A stretch of DNA of 64,000 nucleotides from Bacteroidales bacterium (GTDB taxonomy: Bacteria; Bacteroidota; Bacteroidia; Bacteroidales; P3): NCBI GenBank assembly GCA_024400665.1, contig JAKSML010000006.1, forward strand, positions 1 through 64,000, written 5' to 3'. A program made the position numbers and the translations under genes. Shown piece after piece: positions 40,011 through 50,300 of the stretch; position 1 is the first letter of the stretch, and the number at the start of each line of letters is the position of its first letter. The notes beneath the pieces are model-generated. The model saw only the letters and a program-made list of their open reading frames with translations, was not told the DNA's origin and made no database searches.

Positions 40011-41006
40011 TTAAATGATGATTGCTTCTTTCTGAAGGGTGACGCCGAAGCGTCTTTCCACGTCGGCTGTGACGGCATCAGCGAGAGCCACGACCTCCTG
40101 TCCTGTGCAGCCGCCGAGGTTGACCAGCACGAGAGCCTGCCGCTCATAGACACCGCAGCGACCGAGGCTGCGTCCTTTCCATCCGGCATGTTCAATCAGC
40201 CAGCCAGCTGCCAGCTTGTAGCCTTCGGCGACGGGATAGGCCACCATGTCGGGATATTCTGACAAGAGCTTGCGGTACTGCGACTCGGACACAACGGGGT
40301 TTTTGAAGAAGGAGCCCGCGCTGCCTTTTTCTTCCGGACGCGGGAGTTTGCTCCACCGTACCTTCGCTATAGCTTCGCTCAGCTGCTGCGCTGTGGGATG
40401 TTCCATGCCAGCGGCTGCGAGGGCATCGGAGAGCGCCTTGTAGCGCACATCGGGCTGAAAGGTGCGGCGGAGGCGGAAGGTGACGGACCAGACGATGTAG
40501 CGGTCTTTGAGCTCGCCTTTGAAGATGCTGTCGCGATAGGCGAAGCGGCACTCTTCGTTCATGAAGATGCGCTCCCTGCCTGTAGCGACCTCGAAGGTCC
40601 GTACGGAATGGATGACATCCTTGGCCTCTACGCCGTATGCGCCCACGTTCTGCACAGGCGAAGCACCCACAGTGCCAGGGATGGCGGTGAGGTTTTCTAA
40701 GCCGTGCCACTCATGGGCGATACAATGCTGGACAAAGTCGTCCCATACCTCGCCTGCGGCGGCTTCGACAAAGACATCGTCGCCGCTGCACAGTTCCTCG
40801 ACAAGGCGGATGCCTTTGTTTTCGAGATGCAGGATTGTGCCGGGGAAGTGATGGGCAAAGACCATATTGCTGCCTCCGCCCAGAAGGAGCAGAGGGGCAT
40901 TGCAGAGCGTGCCGCCTGCGAGAAGGGCTTGCAGTTCTGTCTCCTCGCGGATTTCGAGATAGCGGTCGGCCGTAGCGGGAATGCCAAAAGTGTTGCTGAT
41001 ATTCAC
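40011..41006 (-). CDS. murB: UDP-N-acetylmuramate dehydrogenase
   Basis: A 331-residue FAD enzyme (E. coli type) that reduces UDP-GlcNAc-enolpyruvate to UDP-MurNAc with NADPH in peptidoglycan synthesis; cytoplasmic. FAD-binding LLLGGGSNMVF lies near residue 41, followed by GLENLTAIPGTVGASPVQNVGAYG, CRFAYRDSIFK, and SAGSFFKNPVVS with the catalytic Ser. GYKLAAGWLIEHAGWKG and a C-terminal Glu region follow. It is 12 bp downstream of the patatin-like gene and may be the last but one gene of a minus-strand unit from 45880 to 39253. Confidence 0.95.
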   Translation of the reverse strand: MNISNTFGIPATADRYLEIREETELQALLAGGTLCNAPLLLLGGGSNMVFAHHFPGTILHLENKGIRLVEELCSGDDVFVEAAAGEVWDDFVQHCIAHEWHGLENLTAIPGTVGASPVQNVGAYGVEAKDVIHSVRTFEVATGRERIFMNEECRFAYRDSIFKGELKDRYIVWSVTFRLRRTFQPDVRYKALSDALAAAGMEHPTAQQLSEAIAKVRWSKLPRPEEKGSAGSFFKNPVVSESQYRKLLSEYPDMVAYPVAEGYKLAAGWLIEHAGWKGRSLGRCGVYERQALVLVNLGGCTGQEVVALADAVTADVERRFGVTLQKEAIII

Positions 41007-41018
41007 GGCTATATATAT

Positions 41019-43337
41019 TTAGAAGATGTGACCAATGTTAAGGTATGCGCCCACACGATGCGTGAAGTCGTTCCAATGCAGGTCGAGCGACACGGGACCG
41101 ATGGGCGAATCGTAAGCCACCTGCAGAGCCAAGCCCAGCATGTCGTGGAAGTTTTCCTCATCGACATAGAACTGGCTGAGGTGGTCGGCAGAGGCTGTGT
41201 AGTTGGCGATGAGCGACAAGTATAACTTATCCGCCATGCGATAGCGCAAATCGACACGGGCAATGCCCACGAGACTGCCGACGTGCATGGGGTTGTTCAG
41301 CCCGAGGAAGGCCATTTGGTGGTCCAAATAGCGGCCACGCATGGCGCCGCCTATGATGTTGTCGAACCAAGGCGAGTTTTTGCCTATCAGCAGGCGTCCG
41401 GCGAGCTGCGGAGTGATTGTGAAACGCTGTGCGGGAGACCAATAGGCCTGCAAGTTGAAATCGATGTCGGCAAAGCAGGAATCGGCGCTGCGGAACATCG
41501 ACTGGTTGTCGTTATGCCAAGCCACATCAAAGGTGTTGAGAGTGCCCTTGGTGGCGAAATAGGGGTTGTCCATATTGTCGTAACGACCGCGCAAGAAGAT
41601 GCCGAAGAAGCCTTTGGAACGGTCGAAGCGGAAGAGACCTTCGTAGAGCATCGAGTTGAGCGTGAAGGCGTCGCGGTCGGAATAGAATTCCTCATTGATA
41701 CCACATGCAAAACTGAATTCACGCAAGTGAAACTCTGAGAGGTACAGGCTGAAAAGATGATGATCCACAAGCCAGCCAGCCGAAGATGGGGTGTCATACG
41801 TACCCACACGCAGATTGCAGTTGCTGTAGTCGTAAGTGAGGTTGACATCGCCTATACCCAGACCGCACCACGAGGCCTTGACCCCTGTGTGGAAATTATA
41901 GTTCAAGTCGAGGTTGGCACCTATCTTGAAGCCTGAAAGGCGCTGCTCGTTCCAGCCAAAGTGGAACAACAGCGAGGCGCTCTCCTCGGAGTCGTAGCGG
42001 AAGCCGAGAGCAAACAGATGGGGTTCGGCAGGGGTGAGGTTGATGACGAGGTTATAGCTCTCCTGCCCCATGGCATCGGTATAGATATGATTAGAGAGCC
42101 AGTACTCCTCCTCCGTGGCAAAGATGTTATAAGTGATGCTGGAATAGAAGCCCGTGCCGTTCAAGACGCCCACCGCACTGTCAATCTTTTCAATCGTCAT
42201 GGGGAGGCCTATCTCGAAGCCGTCCTTCTTATTCAGCCAACGCTGCTCCTCTTCAGTGATGCCGTGATAGACCACAGAGGCCAGCACGAAGGTGTCGGCA
42301 GGCGTAAGGTTCTTGGCGCGTTCTATATTTCTCTTGGGGACAGGAGCATAGCTGTCCAATCGTTGTTTCAGTTGCAGAAACTCCTCGCTATGAGCCTTAG
42401 CGCACTCATAGCCGCGGCGTACCATAGTGTCGATAGCGTCAGCAGAGAAGCTGAGCATATTATAGCCCGTGATATCGGGGTGCATGTAGATATCGCACAT
42501 CTCGCGATGGGTATGGCGGTTGCCTTTCACGGCAATGCTCATATATTGCGACAACTGCTGCGGCAGCGAGCGCAGCTCATCGGGGCTGCACACCAATTCG
42601 TCGGCCAGCTCGATACCGACAACGATGTCGGCGCCCATATTGAGACACACATCTACTGGGAAGTTATCGACCATGCCGCCATCGGCCAGCAGATGACCGT
42701 TCCATTCCACCGGCGAAAAGACGCCCGGGATGGCCATGCTGGAGCGGATGGCCTTGGCGAAGTTACCGCTGCGGATGACGACAGAGTCGCCCGTGAGAAT
42801 ATCGGTGGCCACACAGGCAAAAGGTATGGGGAGGGTATTGAAATCGATAGAGTCGTTGTAGCCCACACTAAGGCGGCTGAAGAGATTGATAAGGCTCACA
42901 CCATTAATGACGCCGCTCGGAAGCGAAGAGAGCAGTTTGCCGGTTTTCTCGTGAAACTCGCCCGTACCAAAAGGAACGGTGAAGAGAAAGCTACTGGTTC
43001 TTTCGCGCTGCGCTGCCGACTGGTAGGCTCTATCCACCTTATTGCTCATGTACTTGCTCCAATCCATACCAGCAATGAGGTCGGCCATCTCGTCAGGGCT
43101 GTAGCCCAAAGCATAGAGGCCGCCAATGATGGAGCCCATGCTGGTGCCTGAGATGTAATCGACGGGGATACCGACCTCCTCCATGTACTTCAACACGCCG
43201 ATATGGGCAGCGCCTTTCGCACCGCCACCGCTCAACGCCACACCCACTCTGGGTCGCATCGCCGTACTGCACGGCTGCTGTGCCATCACAGACATGAGGG
43301 TGACAAAGTATATGACAACAAGGAGGACCTTTTTCAT
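41019..43337 (-). CDS. patatin-like phospholipase with C-terminal outer-membrane beta-barrel
   Basis: A 772-residue protein with signal peptide MKKVLLVVIYFVTLMSVMAQ. The patatin domain (about residues 30-330) has the oxyanion loop GVALSGGGAKGAAHIG, nucleophile Ser66 in SGTSMGSI and the dyad Asp in LADGGMVDNFPVDV. A POTRA-like/linker part follows, and from about 440 a BamA-type barrel (repeated aromatic beta-strands: GFRYDSEESASLLFHFGW, GVKASWCGLGIGDVNLTYD, ending AYLNIGHIF). This is the layout of type Vd (PlpD-like) autotransporters and of Bacteroidetes outer-membrane patatins. Lipid hydrolysis at the surface or in the periplasm is likely. Short gaps (12 bp) join it to murB and to the SGNH gene. 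Confidence 0.9.
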   Translation of the reverse strand: MKKVLLVVIYFVTLMSVMAQQPCSTAMRPRVGVALSGGGAKGAAHIGVLKYMEEVGIPVDYISGTSMGSIIGGLYALGYSPDEMADLIAGMDWSKYMSNKVDRAYQSAAQRERTSSFLFTVPFGTGEFHEKTGKLLSSLPSGVINGVSLINLFSRLSVGYNDSIDFNTLPIPFACVATDILTGDSVVIRSGNFAKAIRSSMAIPGVFSPVEWNGHLLADGGMVDNFPVDVCLNMGADIVVGIELADELVCSPDELRSLPQQLSQYMSIAVKGNRHTHREMCDIYMHPDITGYNMLSFSADAIDTMVRRGYECAKAHSEEFLQLKQRLDSYAPVPKRNIERAKNLTPADTFVLASVVYHGITEEEQRWLNKKDGFEIGLPMTIEKIDSAVGVLNGTGFYSSITYNIFATEEEYWLSNHIYTDAMGQESYNLVINLTPAEPHLFALGFRYDSEESASLLFHFGWNEQRLSGFKIGANLDLNYNFHTGVKASWCGLGIGDVNLTYDYSNCNLRVGTYDTPSSAGWLVDHHLFSLYLSEFHLREFSFACGINEEFYSDRDAFTLNSMLYEGLFRFDRSKGFFGIFLRGRYDNMDNPYFATKGTLNTFDVAWHNDNQSMFRSADSCFADIDFNLQAYWSPAQRFTITPQLAGRLLIGKNSPWFDNIIGGAMRGRYLDHQMAFLGLNNPMHVGSLVGIARVDLRYRMADKLYLSLIANYTASADHLSQFYVDEENFHDMLGLALQVAYDSPIGPVSLDLHWNDFTHRVGAYLNIGHIF

Positions 43338-43348
43338 TTCAACGACAG

Positions 43349-44443
43349 TTACTGCTTGACAATTCGAAGGGTCGAAAGAGAACCGTCAGTCCGCATAGTG
43401 AGGATATACACGCCTGCGGGCAACTCTTCCACCGAGATGCTGTTTTCGCCCTCGTGCAACCGATAGCTGCGAAGACGGCGACCTTTGAGGTCGGTAAGCA
43501 CAGCCTCACACTCCAACTCGCTCACACTGACGAGCACATGAGTAGTGGCAGGGTTAGGATAGACTGAGAAGGTGGTCTTGGCAAGATTTCTGATGCCGAC
43601 TTGTGTGGTGTCAATTTGTGTGGTGTCGGTCTGAGTGGTGTCAGTATGCGTAGTATCTGCCTGTGTAGTATCTGCTGGCTGGCGAAGCCAGAAGCTCAGC
43701 GTGTCATAGACCACCGAACGCACCACGTCCCGGATATAGCGAGCATTGTCGGCGTCGAGATCTGCGCTGAAGGTGATTCTGTCAGGGCTGTCGCGGAATA
43801 TCATGGTGTAGAATGCACAAGCAGCAGCATAACTGCCTGCCAACGAAGGATGGCTGCCATCGCGGTCGTAGAGTTCCAGGTCGGGACGGTCGCCACGAAT
43901 GTAACGCCACACTCGACCCACAGGACATACGGAGGCATCGTTCTCGCGAGCCATGTACATATAGCGTTCGTAGAGCATACTGTCCATGCCCTCGTAGGTG
44001 CCAAGGACGGGGAAATAGACTGCATTCTGCTGATCGCCGTCGCGGCGGCCCCATGTCATATAGAACATAGCCTCACCGTCAGGATTGTGTGCATAAATAG
44101 AATCGACCAGCTGAGCTGCATAAGGGAGGCATTCGCGCTCCACCTGCCCCTGAGGGAAGGAGGGCAACTGGCTCTGTTCCTGCAACACCACCACATCCCA
44201 ACCGCCTTGCTGGATGAGGCGCATAGACTCGTTGGTGCAATGCTGCGCAAAAGTGCAGCCGCCAGGGGTGCTACTTTGGTATGTTATTCTCGCGCCAGCG
44301 CTCTCAGCCACACGCTGCACCAGTTGCGGAAGGTTGTTAACGTCGGTATAGCTATTGCCGATAAAGAGCACGTTCTTGGGCTCTTGTGCCATCACCTGCA
44401 TGGAGCAGGCAATCAATAATGCGATAAAGAGTATTCTTTTCAT
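43349..44443 (-). CDS. T9SS-exported SGNH-hydrolase-like protein
   Basis: A 364-residue exported protein with signal MKRILFIALLIACSMQVMAQ. The SGNH-like domain (about 22-240) has FIGNSYTDVNNLP with a candidate Ser nucleophile and DGSHPSLAGSYAAACAFY with the Asp-x-x-His pair. A linker of five-residue units (ADTTQ, ADTTH, TDTTQ, TDTTQ, IDTTQ) then leads to a T9SS type A C-terminal domain (VYPNPATTHVLVSVSELECEAVLTDLKGRRLRSY ending LSTLRIVKQ). It is probably an esterase acting on a glycan or lipid at the cell surface. The DTTQ linker is encoded by 15-bp repeats and could vary in length. Gaps of 11-12 bp to both neighbours suggest an operon. Confidence 0.85.
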   Translation of the reverse strand: MKRILFIALLIACSMQVMAQEPKNVLFIGNSYTDVNNLPQLVQRVAESAGARITYQSSTPGGCTFAQHCTNESMRLIQQGGWDVVVLQEQSQLPSFPQGQVERECLPYAAQLVDSIYAHNPDGEAMFYMTWGRRDGDQQNAVYFPVLGTYEGMDSMLYERYMYMARENDASVCPVGRVWRYIRGDRPDLELYDRDGSHPSLAGSYAAACAFYTMIFRDSPDRITFSADLDADNARYIRDVVRSVVYDTLSFWLRQPADTTQADTTHTDTTQTDTTQIDTTQVGIRNLAKTTFSVYPNPATTHVLVSVSELECEAVLTDLKGRRLRSYRLHEGENSISVEELPAGVYILTMRTDGSLSTLRIVKQ

Positions 44444-44455
44444 ATTTATATTGTA

Positions 44456-45880
44456 TTATACATTCCCATCTTTGGGGCCGTGTTCCTTGGGGCCACGAGC
44501 GGGAGGAACATAGCCAGGTTTGAACACCTTGCGCTGATAATACAGCAGTACGCCCGACAGCACTGCACCCAGCACGTCGCAGATTGTACAGCTGCACCAT
44601 ACGCCCGTGAGGCCATTACCACCGAAATGCTCATAAATGGCAGGCACAATGAACATCATTGGGATAAGGAAGAGAACCTGGCGCGAGAGGCTGGTGACGA
44701 TGGCTATCCATGGCTTGTCAATCGACTGGAAGAACTGTGAGTTGGTGATGGTGAAGCCGATGAGCGGCGCCATGACCATCAAAAAGCGCATGGCAGGCAC
44801 AGCCATGTTGATGAGTTCCATGTCGTCCGACATCATCATTACCAGCACGCGCGGTATGACAAGTGCCAACAGCATGCCCACGATGCCTACACCCACGTTC
44901 CATTTCAGCGTAAGTTTATAAACTTCCTTGAGACGTTTGTTGAGGCCTGCGCCATAGTTGTAGCCAGCAATGGGCTGCATACCCTGGCAGATGCCGAGCA
45001 ACATCATAAAGACCATCATCGAGATACGATTTACCACACCGTAGGCTCCCACAGCAAGGTCGCCACCGAAACGCAGTAGCTGTCCGTTCAGCAGCGCCAC
45101 TACAGCACAGGAGGCCACATTCATCGAGAAGGGGCTCACACCAATAGCCAGAATGTTGCGCACGATGTACATCTTCGGAGTCCAGCAATGGCGTTTGAAA
45201 CGAATGAACGACTGCGGACGCAAGAAGTGCGACACGGCAAAGCAAGCCGAGAAAGCCATCGAGATGGTAGTAGCCCATGCTGCGCCCTTGATGCCCCAAC
45301 CCAAAACAAGAATGAAGAGGGCATCGAGCGCGATATTCAGCACAGCACCACTCACCTGTATCCACATAGACTTATTGGCATAGCCCGAGGCGCGTACCAA
45401 ACCCGAGAGGTTAAAGGTCAACGTCAGCAAAAACATGCCAGGAAGCACGATGCTCATATACTCACGAGCCAGCGACACGGTGGTTTCCGAAGCGCCAAAA
45501 GCCGAGAGGATGGGATCCATGAAGATATAGCCTGCCGAAAGGAAGAGCGCACCAAAGAAGAAGGTCAGCAGCACGCTGTTGCCCAAGATTTTCTCAGCCC
45601 AACGCACATCCTTGCGACCCAGCACAATGCTCATGCGTGCTGAAGCACCTGCACCAACTAAGGAGCCGAAGGCATGGACAATGTTCATGATGGGCAGCGT
45701 GATGGCCAGCGCGGCGAGGATGAGGGCTCCATTCTCGATATGGCCGAGGAAAATGCTGTCCACAAGGTTATAGACTGTGGCGATAATCTGGGTGATGACG
45801 GCCGGCAGAGCATATTTCCACAGCAGCGGCCGCACAGGTCTTGTTCCTAATTCTTTGGTAGTATCTATTGCTTCTGACAT
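44456..45880 (-). CDS. MATE family efflux transporter
   Basis: A 474-residue inner-membrane transporter with about 12 membrane segments in two MatE halves (about residues 20-180 and 245-410). RPVRPLLWKYALPAVITQIIATVYNLVDSIFLG at the start and CQGMQPIAGYNYGAGLNKRLKEVYKL in the second half are typical. It would export cationic drugs or metabolites in exchange for Na+ or H+. Probably the first gene of the close-packed unit MATE/SGNH/patatin/murB, though a shared function is not obvious. Confidence 0.92.
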   Translation of the reverse strand: MSEAIDTTKELGTRPVRPLLWKYALPAVITQIIATVYNLVDSIFLGHIENGALILAALAITLPIMNIVHAFGSLVGAGASARMSIVLGRKDVRWAEKILGNSVLLTFFFGALFLSAGYIFMDPILSAFGASETTVSLAREYMSIVLPGMFLLTLTFNLSGLVRASGYANKSMWIQVSGAVLNIALDALFILVLGWGIKGAAWATTISMAFSACFAVSHFLRPQSFIRFKRHCWTPKMYIVRNILAIGVSPFSMNVASCAVVALLNGQLLRFGGDLAVGAYGVVNRISMMVFMMLLGICQGMQPIAGYNYGAGLNKRLKEVYKLTLKWNVGVGIVGMLLALVIPRVLVMMMSDDMELINMAVPAMRFLMVMAPLIGFTITNSQFFQSIDKPWIAIVTSLSRQVLFLIPMMFIVPAIYEHFGGNGLTGVWCSCTICDVLGAVLSGVLLYYQRKVFKPGYVPPARGPKEHGPKDGNV

Positions 45881-45938
45881 TTCGTAGTTATGTTATTTAG
45901 TCTGTTCGTTTCTTTGAAACAGTCGTTTTCTCGCCTCG

Positions 45939-45960
45939 GCAGACAAATAAACTTGTCTGC
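45939..45960 (-). terminator. hairpin terminator after the M20 amidohydrolase gene
   Basis: GCAGACAA-ATAAAC-TTGTCTGC, perfect 8-bp stem, 20 bp after the stop at 45981. Confidence 0.7.
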
Positions 45961-45980
45961 TCTCGGCTTAATGAAAACGT

Positions 45981-47192
45981 TCAGTATTTTTTGAATGTCC
46001 GCAGCTGCAGAGCCTTGATAGCGTTATATGCCTCGAAGCCGCTGGCCAGCTCTAACGAGCGTTCATCAACCATGAGGTTAGGTCTATGTAGGTTGCAGAA
46101 CGGGGTGTCGGGTACATGGATGCCCACGCGGAAGTAGCATGCAGGAATCTTGTCGGCAAAGAAGGCGAAGTCCTCGGCCGTCATGCGGAGGTCAAGCCAT
46201 TCCACGTTCTCCTCACCCAAGTATTCCACGCCATTGTCGTGCACCATCTGTGTACAGACATCGTTGTTGATGACGGGCAGGTAGCCGTAATCGATGAAGA
46301 GGTCGCACTCGCCGCCCATGCTCTCGGCTATGCCGCAGCTCATCTTGCGGATCTTCTCGTGGCATTCCAAGCGCCACTGTGGATCGAAGGTCCGGATGAT
46401 GCCCTCCATTTTCACCTCGTCGGGGATGATGTTCGTGCGGCCTTCGCCAATGAACTTGCCGAAGCTGAGCACGGTGGGCATCATGGGTGCAGCGTTGCGG
46501 CTCACCAACTGTTGCAAAGCCACCACGATATGAGAGGCGATAAGAATGGGATCGACGCTCAGGTGCGGCGTGGCGCCATGACCTCCGCGGCCCTTGATGG
46601 TCCAATACAGCTCGTCAGTCGAAGCCATGTAACGGCCTTTCTTCATGCCGATACGTCCGCACTCCATCTCAGGGAGACAATGGAAGGCATATATCTCGTT
46701 GGGGGTCACTTCATCAAAGAGGCCGTCATCCATCATCATGCGGGCTCCGCCGGGGTACATCTCCTCGGAGGGCTCAAAGATGAGCATCACGCTGCCCCGC
46801 AGTTCTTGGCGCAAAGCACAGAGAATCTTGGCGGCGCCGAGGAGCGAACAAGTGTGCATGTCATGTCCGCAGGCGTGCATCACACCGGGGTTCTCCGAAG
46901 CGAAGGGCAGCCCTGTGGCTTCGGTGAGGGGCAGTGCATCATAATCGGCACGCATCGCCACACAGTAGCTGTCGGGCTCAATACCACCACGTATCATGGC
47001 CATCACACCCGTCTTGCCGAGGCCAGTCTTCGGTTCCAAACCCATGTCGTGCAGTCTTTCGGCGACAAAGGCCATGGTGCCGTATTCCTGCTGGCTCAGC
47101 TCAGGATGACGATGCATCCACCGCCGCCACTCAATCACGGTGTCAGCATTGGCACGAGCCATCTGCTTTATCTTGTCTATCAGTTCTTGCAT
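45981..47192 (-). CDS. M20D-family amidohydrolase (hippurate hydrolase/IAA-amino-acid hydrolase-like)
   Basis: A 403-residue cytoplasmic metallo-hydrolase. MHRHPELSQQEYGT near residue 27, metal ligands in MHACGHDMHTCSLLGAA (about 108-124), FEPSEEMYPGGARMM with the catalytic Glu, YAFHCLPEMECGRIG, and the dimerisation domain (about 185-300, TIKGRGGHGATPHLSVDPI). MTAEDFAFFADKIPACYFRVG holds a further ligand. Members cleave N-acyl amino acids, for example deacylating hippurate or N-acetyl amino acids. The exact substrate is not known. It lies 113 bp after ileS, on the same strand but behind the ileS terminator. Confidence 0.92.
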   Translation of the reverse strand: MQELIDKIKQMARANADTVIEWRRWMHRHPELSQQEYGTMAFVAERLHDMGLEPKTGLGKTGVMAMIRGGIEPDSYCVAMRADYDALPLTEATGLPFASENPGVMHACGHDMHTCSLLGAAKILCALRQELRGSVMLIFEPSEEMYPGGARMMMDDGLFDEVTPNEIYAFHCLPEMECGRIGMKKGRYMASTDELYWTIKGRGGHGATPHLSVDPILIASHIVVALQQLVSRNAAPMMPTVLSFGKFIGEGRTNIIPDEVKMEGIIRTFDPQWRLECHEKIRKMSCGIAESMGGECDLFIDYGYLPVINNDVCTQMVHDNGVEYLGEENVEWLDLRMTAEDFAFFADKIPACYFRVGIHVPDTPFCNLHRPNLMVDERSLELASGFEAYNAIKALQLRTFKKY

Positions 47193-47230
47193 AATATCGT
47201 TGCTTCTTTATCGAAAAAGATGCTTTTGAA

Positions 47231-47262
47231 ATTTGGGCGGCGGGAACACCTGCCGCCCAAAT
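47231..47262 (-). terminator. hairpin terminator of ileS
   Basis: ATTTGGGCGGC.../...GCCGCCCAAAT, a stem of about 13 bp with one bulged base, 44 bp after the ileS stop. Confidence 0.75.
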
Positions 47263-47305
47263 CCATTATTCGTAATTGGTGCCAGCCACACGCCGACACT
47301 CAAAT

Positions 47306-50300
47306 TCAAGCTTTCACCACGAGAACCTGCGTGGGCTGACCTTCGATGACCTCGATGGTCTGCTGTGCGGGATCGCTGATGGAATCGACGAGGGTGAGCT
47401 CGGTGCAGAGGATCTCGTTGCAGATGTATTCTCTGTGGGTCTCCACAGCCTCGTCCCACTCGCCATGCAGCAAGCTCACTCGGATGCGGTCGGTCACGTC
47501 GAAGCCCTCTTTGCGGATGCCCTGGATACGGTTCACAATCTCGCGGGCAAGGCCTTCGGCCTTCAGCTCGTCGCTGACCACGATATCGAGGGCCACGGTG
47601 AGGCTGCCTTCGTTGGCCACCACCCAACCGGGTATGTCCTGCGTGGCAATCTCCACATCGCTGATGAGGATTTCCACAGGCTGGCCTTGGATGTCAAGGT
47701 CGCACTTGCCAGAGGCTTCGAGGGCGTTGATCTGCTGCTGGTTGAAGTTCTGAATCTCGGCGCTGATGGCTTTCATGATTTTGCCGTAGCGGGGTCCGAG
47801 GGTCTTGAAATTGGGCTTGATGCGCTTCACCAGAATGTCGTTGTCGGGAGCGAGGAACTCGATTCCCTTGATGTTCAGTTCGGAGCAGATGAGGTGCTGC
47901 ACACGTTCCACTTGCTGGCGGAAGTCCTCGCTTTGTGCGGGTATCATAATCTTAGCAAGGGGCTGACGCACACGCAGATTGCTCTTCTTGCGCAGCGAGA
48001 GGCCCATGGAGCAAATCTGCTGTGCCAGCTGCATGCGCTCTTCGAGAGCCTTGTCAATCATCTCTTCATGAATCTCGGGGAACGGCAGGTGGTGGACAGA
48101 CTCTGTATCGAAGCGGTGGGTGACGCTGTTCAGGTCGAGGAACATGCGCTCGCTGAAGAAGGGCGCGATGGGCGACATGAGGCGGGCCAAGGTCTCAAGG
48201 CAGGTGTATAGAGTCTGATAGGCCGAAATCTTGTCGGCAGTCATCTCACCCTTCCAGAAACGGCGACGGCAGAGGCGCACGTACCAATTGCTCAGGTTAG
48301 CATCGACAAATTCCTGAATGGCACGGCCGGCACGGGTAGGCTCGTAGTCGCCAAAGGCCTCGTCAACAGTCTTCACCAGCGTGTTGAGTTCGGAGAGAAT
48401 CCAGCGGTCAATCTCGGGACGCTCCTGGAGAGGCAGATCGGGCTGCTGGTACTCGAAGCCGTCGATGTTGGCATAGAGCGCGAAGAAGCTGTAGGTGTTG
48501 TAGAGGGTGCCGAAGAGCTTGCGGCGCACTTCGTCTATGCCATCCATGTCAAATTTGAGGTTATCCCAAGGCTGGCTGTTAGTAATCATATACCAGCGTG
48601 TAGCGTCGGGGCCCTGCTTGTCGAGGGTGGCGAAAGGATCGACGCCGTTGCCCAGACGCTTGGACATCTTGTTGCCGTTCTTGTCCAGAACGAGGCCGTT
48701 GCTGATGACGTTCTTGAAAGCCACGCTGTCGAAACACATCGTGCCCAGCGCATGGAGCGTGTAGAACCAGCCGCGGGTCTGATCAACGCCTTCTGCGATG
48801 AAGTCGGCGGGGAACTGGTTTTCTTTCAACTGCTCGCCCATGTAGTGAATCTGGGCGTATGGCATGGCGCCACTGTCGAACCACACGTCTATCAGGTCAG
48901 GCTCGCGCATCATCTTTCTGCCTGTGGGCGACACGAGGATGACACTGTCGATATAGGGTCTGTGGAGGTCGAAAGCTTTATAGTCTTCGCTCTTGTAGGG
49001 ATTTTCCTTCATGAAGCCTGCGGCAACAGACTTGTCGATTTCCTTGCGGAGTTCTTCAACACTGCCGATGCACACCTCTTCGCGGCCATCCTCTGTGCGC
49101 CAGATGGGCAGCGGGGTGCCCCAATAGCGACTGCGGCTCAAGTTCCAATCAACGATATTCTCCAGCCAGTTGCCAAAACGACCCGAACCCGTGGCCTCCG
49201 GCTTCCAGTTGATGGTCTTGTTCAGCTCTATCATGCGCTCGCGCAAAGCCGTAGTGCGGATAAACCAGCTGTCTAAGGGGTAGTAAAGCACCGGCTTGTC
49301 CGTGCGCCAGCAGTGAGGATAGCTGTGCGTATGCTTCTCGCTCTTGAAGAGCTTGCCCTGCCCTTTCAGCATGATGACGATTTCCACATCGAGGCTCATA
49401 TCCTTGTCAGTCTTGGTAGCGTCAAAGGCGTTCTTCACAAACTTGCCGGCATATTCGCCGTAGGCCTGCATATCGACATTCTCCTTGGCCCAAGCGCTGT
49501 CGAGATCCTCTATCTTCCAGAATTTGCCAGTGCGATCGACCATCGGAGCCTGACGACCCTCAGCGTCATACATCAGCAAGTCGCCGATGCCGGCCTTCTT
49601 GGCCACGCGGGCATCGTCTGCGCCAAAGGTGGGCGCAATATGCACAATACCAGTACCATCTTCGGTGGTCACATAATCGCCCAAAATGATGCGGAAAGCT
49701 TCGCCCTCTTCGGCTGTGCGGTGGGTCTGCTCGGCAGCGTTCACCACTGTGGGTTTCACCCATGGGATGAGCTGTTCATAGGCAATGCCTTCGAGCTGCG
49801 TGCCTTTGCATTCTCCTAAGACAGTGGCATGCAACAGCTTCGACTTCTCGTCAGGCTCGCCTTCGGTGAAGAAGTTGCCCATCAGGGGCTTTGCCATCAC
49901 GATGCGGCAGGGCTCACCCGTCTGGGGATGGGTGGTTTCGAGCAGCACATAGTCAATAGCGGGACCGACACAGAGCGCCGTGTTCGACGGCAGGGTCCAT
50001 GGCGTGGTAGTCCAAGCTATAGCGTAGGTATTGTTAGCTGCCAAGTCAGCATATGCGGCGCCGAAGGCTTCGCTACGTCCTTTCAGACGGAACATTGCCA
50101 CGCAGGTAGTGTCTTTCACATCCTTGTAGCAGCCCGGAAGATTCAGCTCATGGCTCGAAAGACCTGTACCGGCAGCAGGGCTGAAAGGCTGGATAGTGTA
50201 GCCTTTGTAGAGAAGGCCCTTGTCGTAAAGTTTTTTCAGAAGGAACCACAAGGTCTCGATATACTCATTCTCAAAGGTGATGTACGGATGCTTCAGGTCA

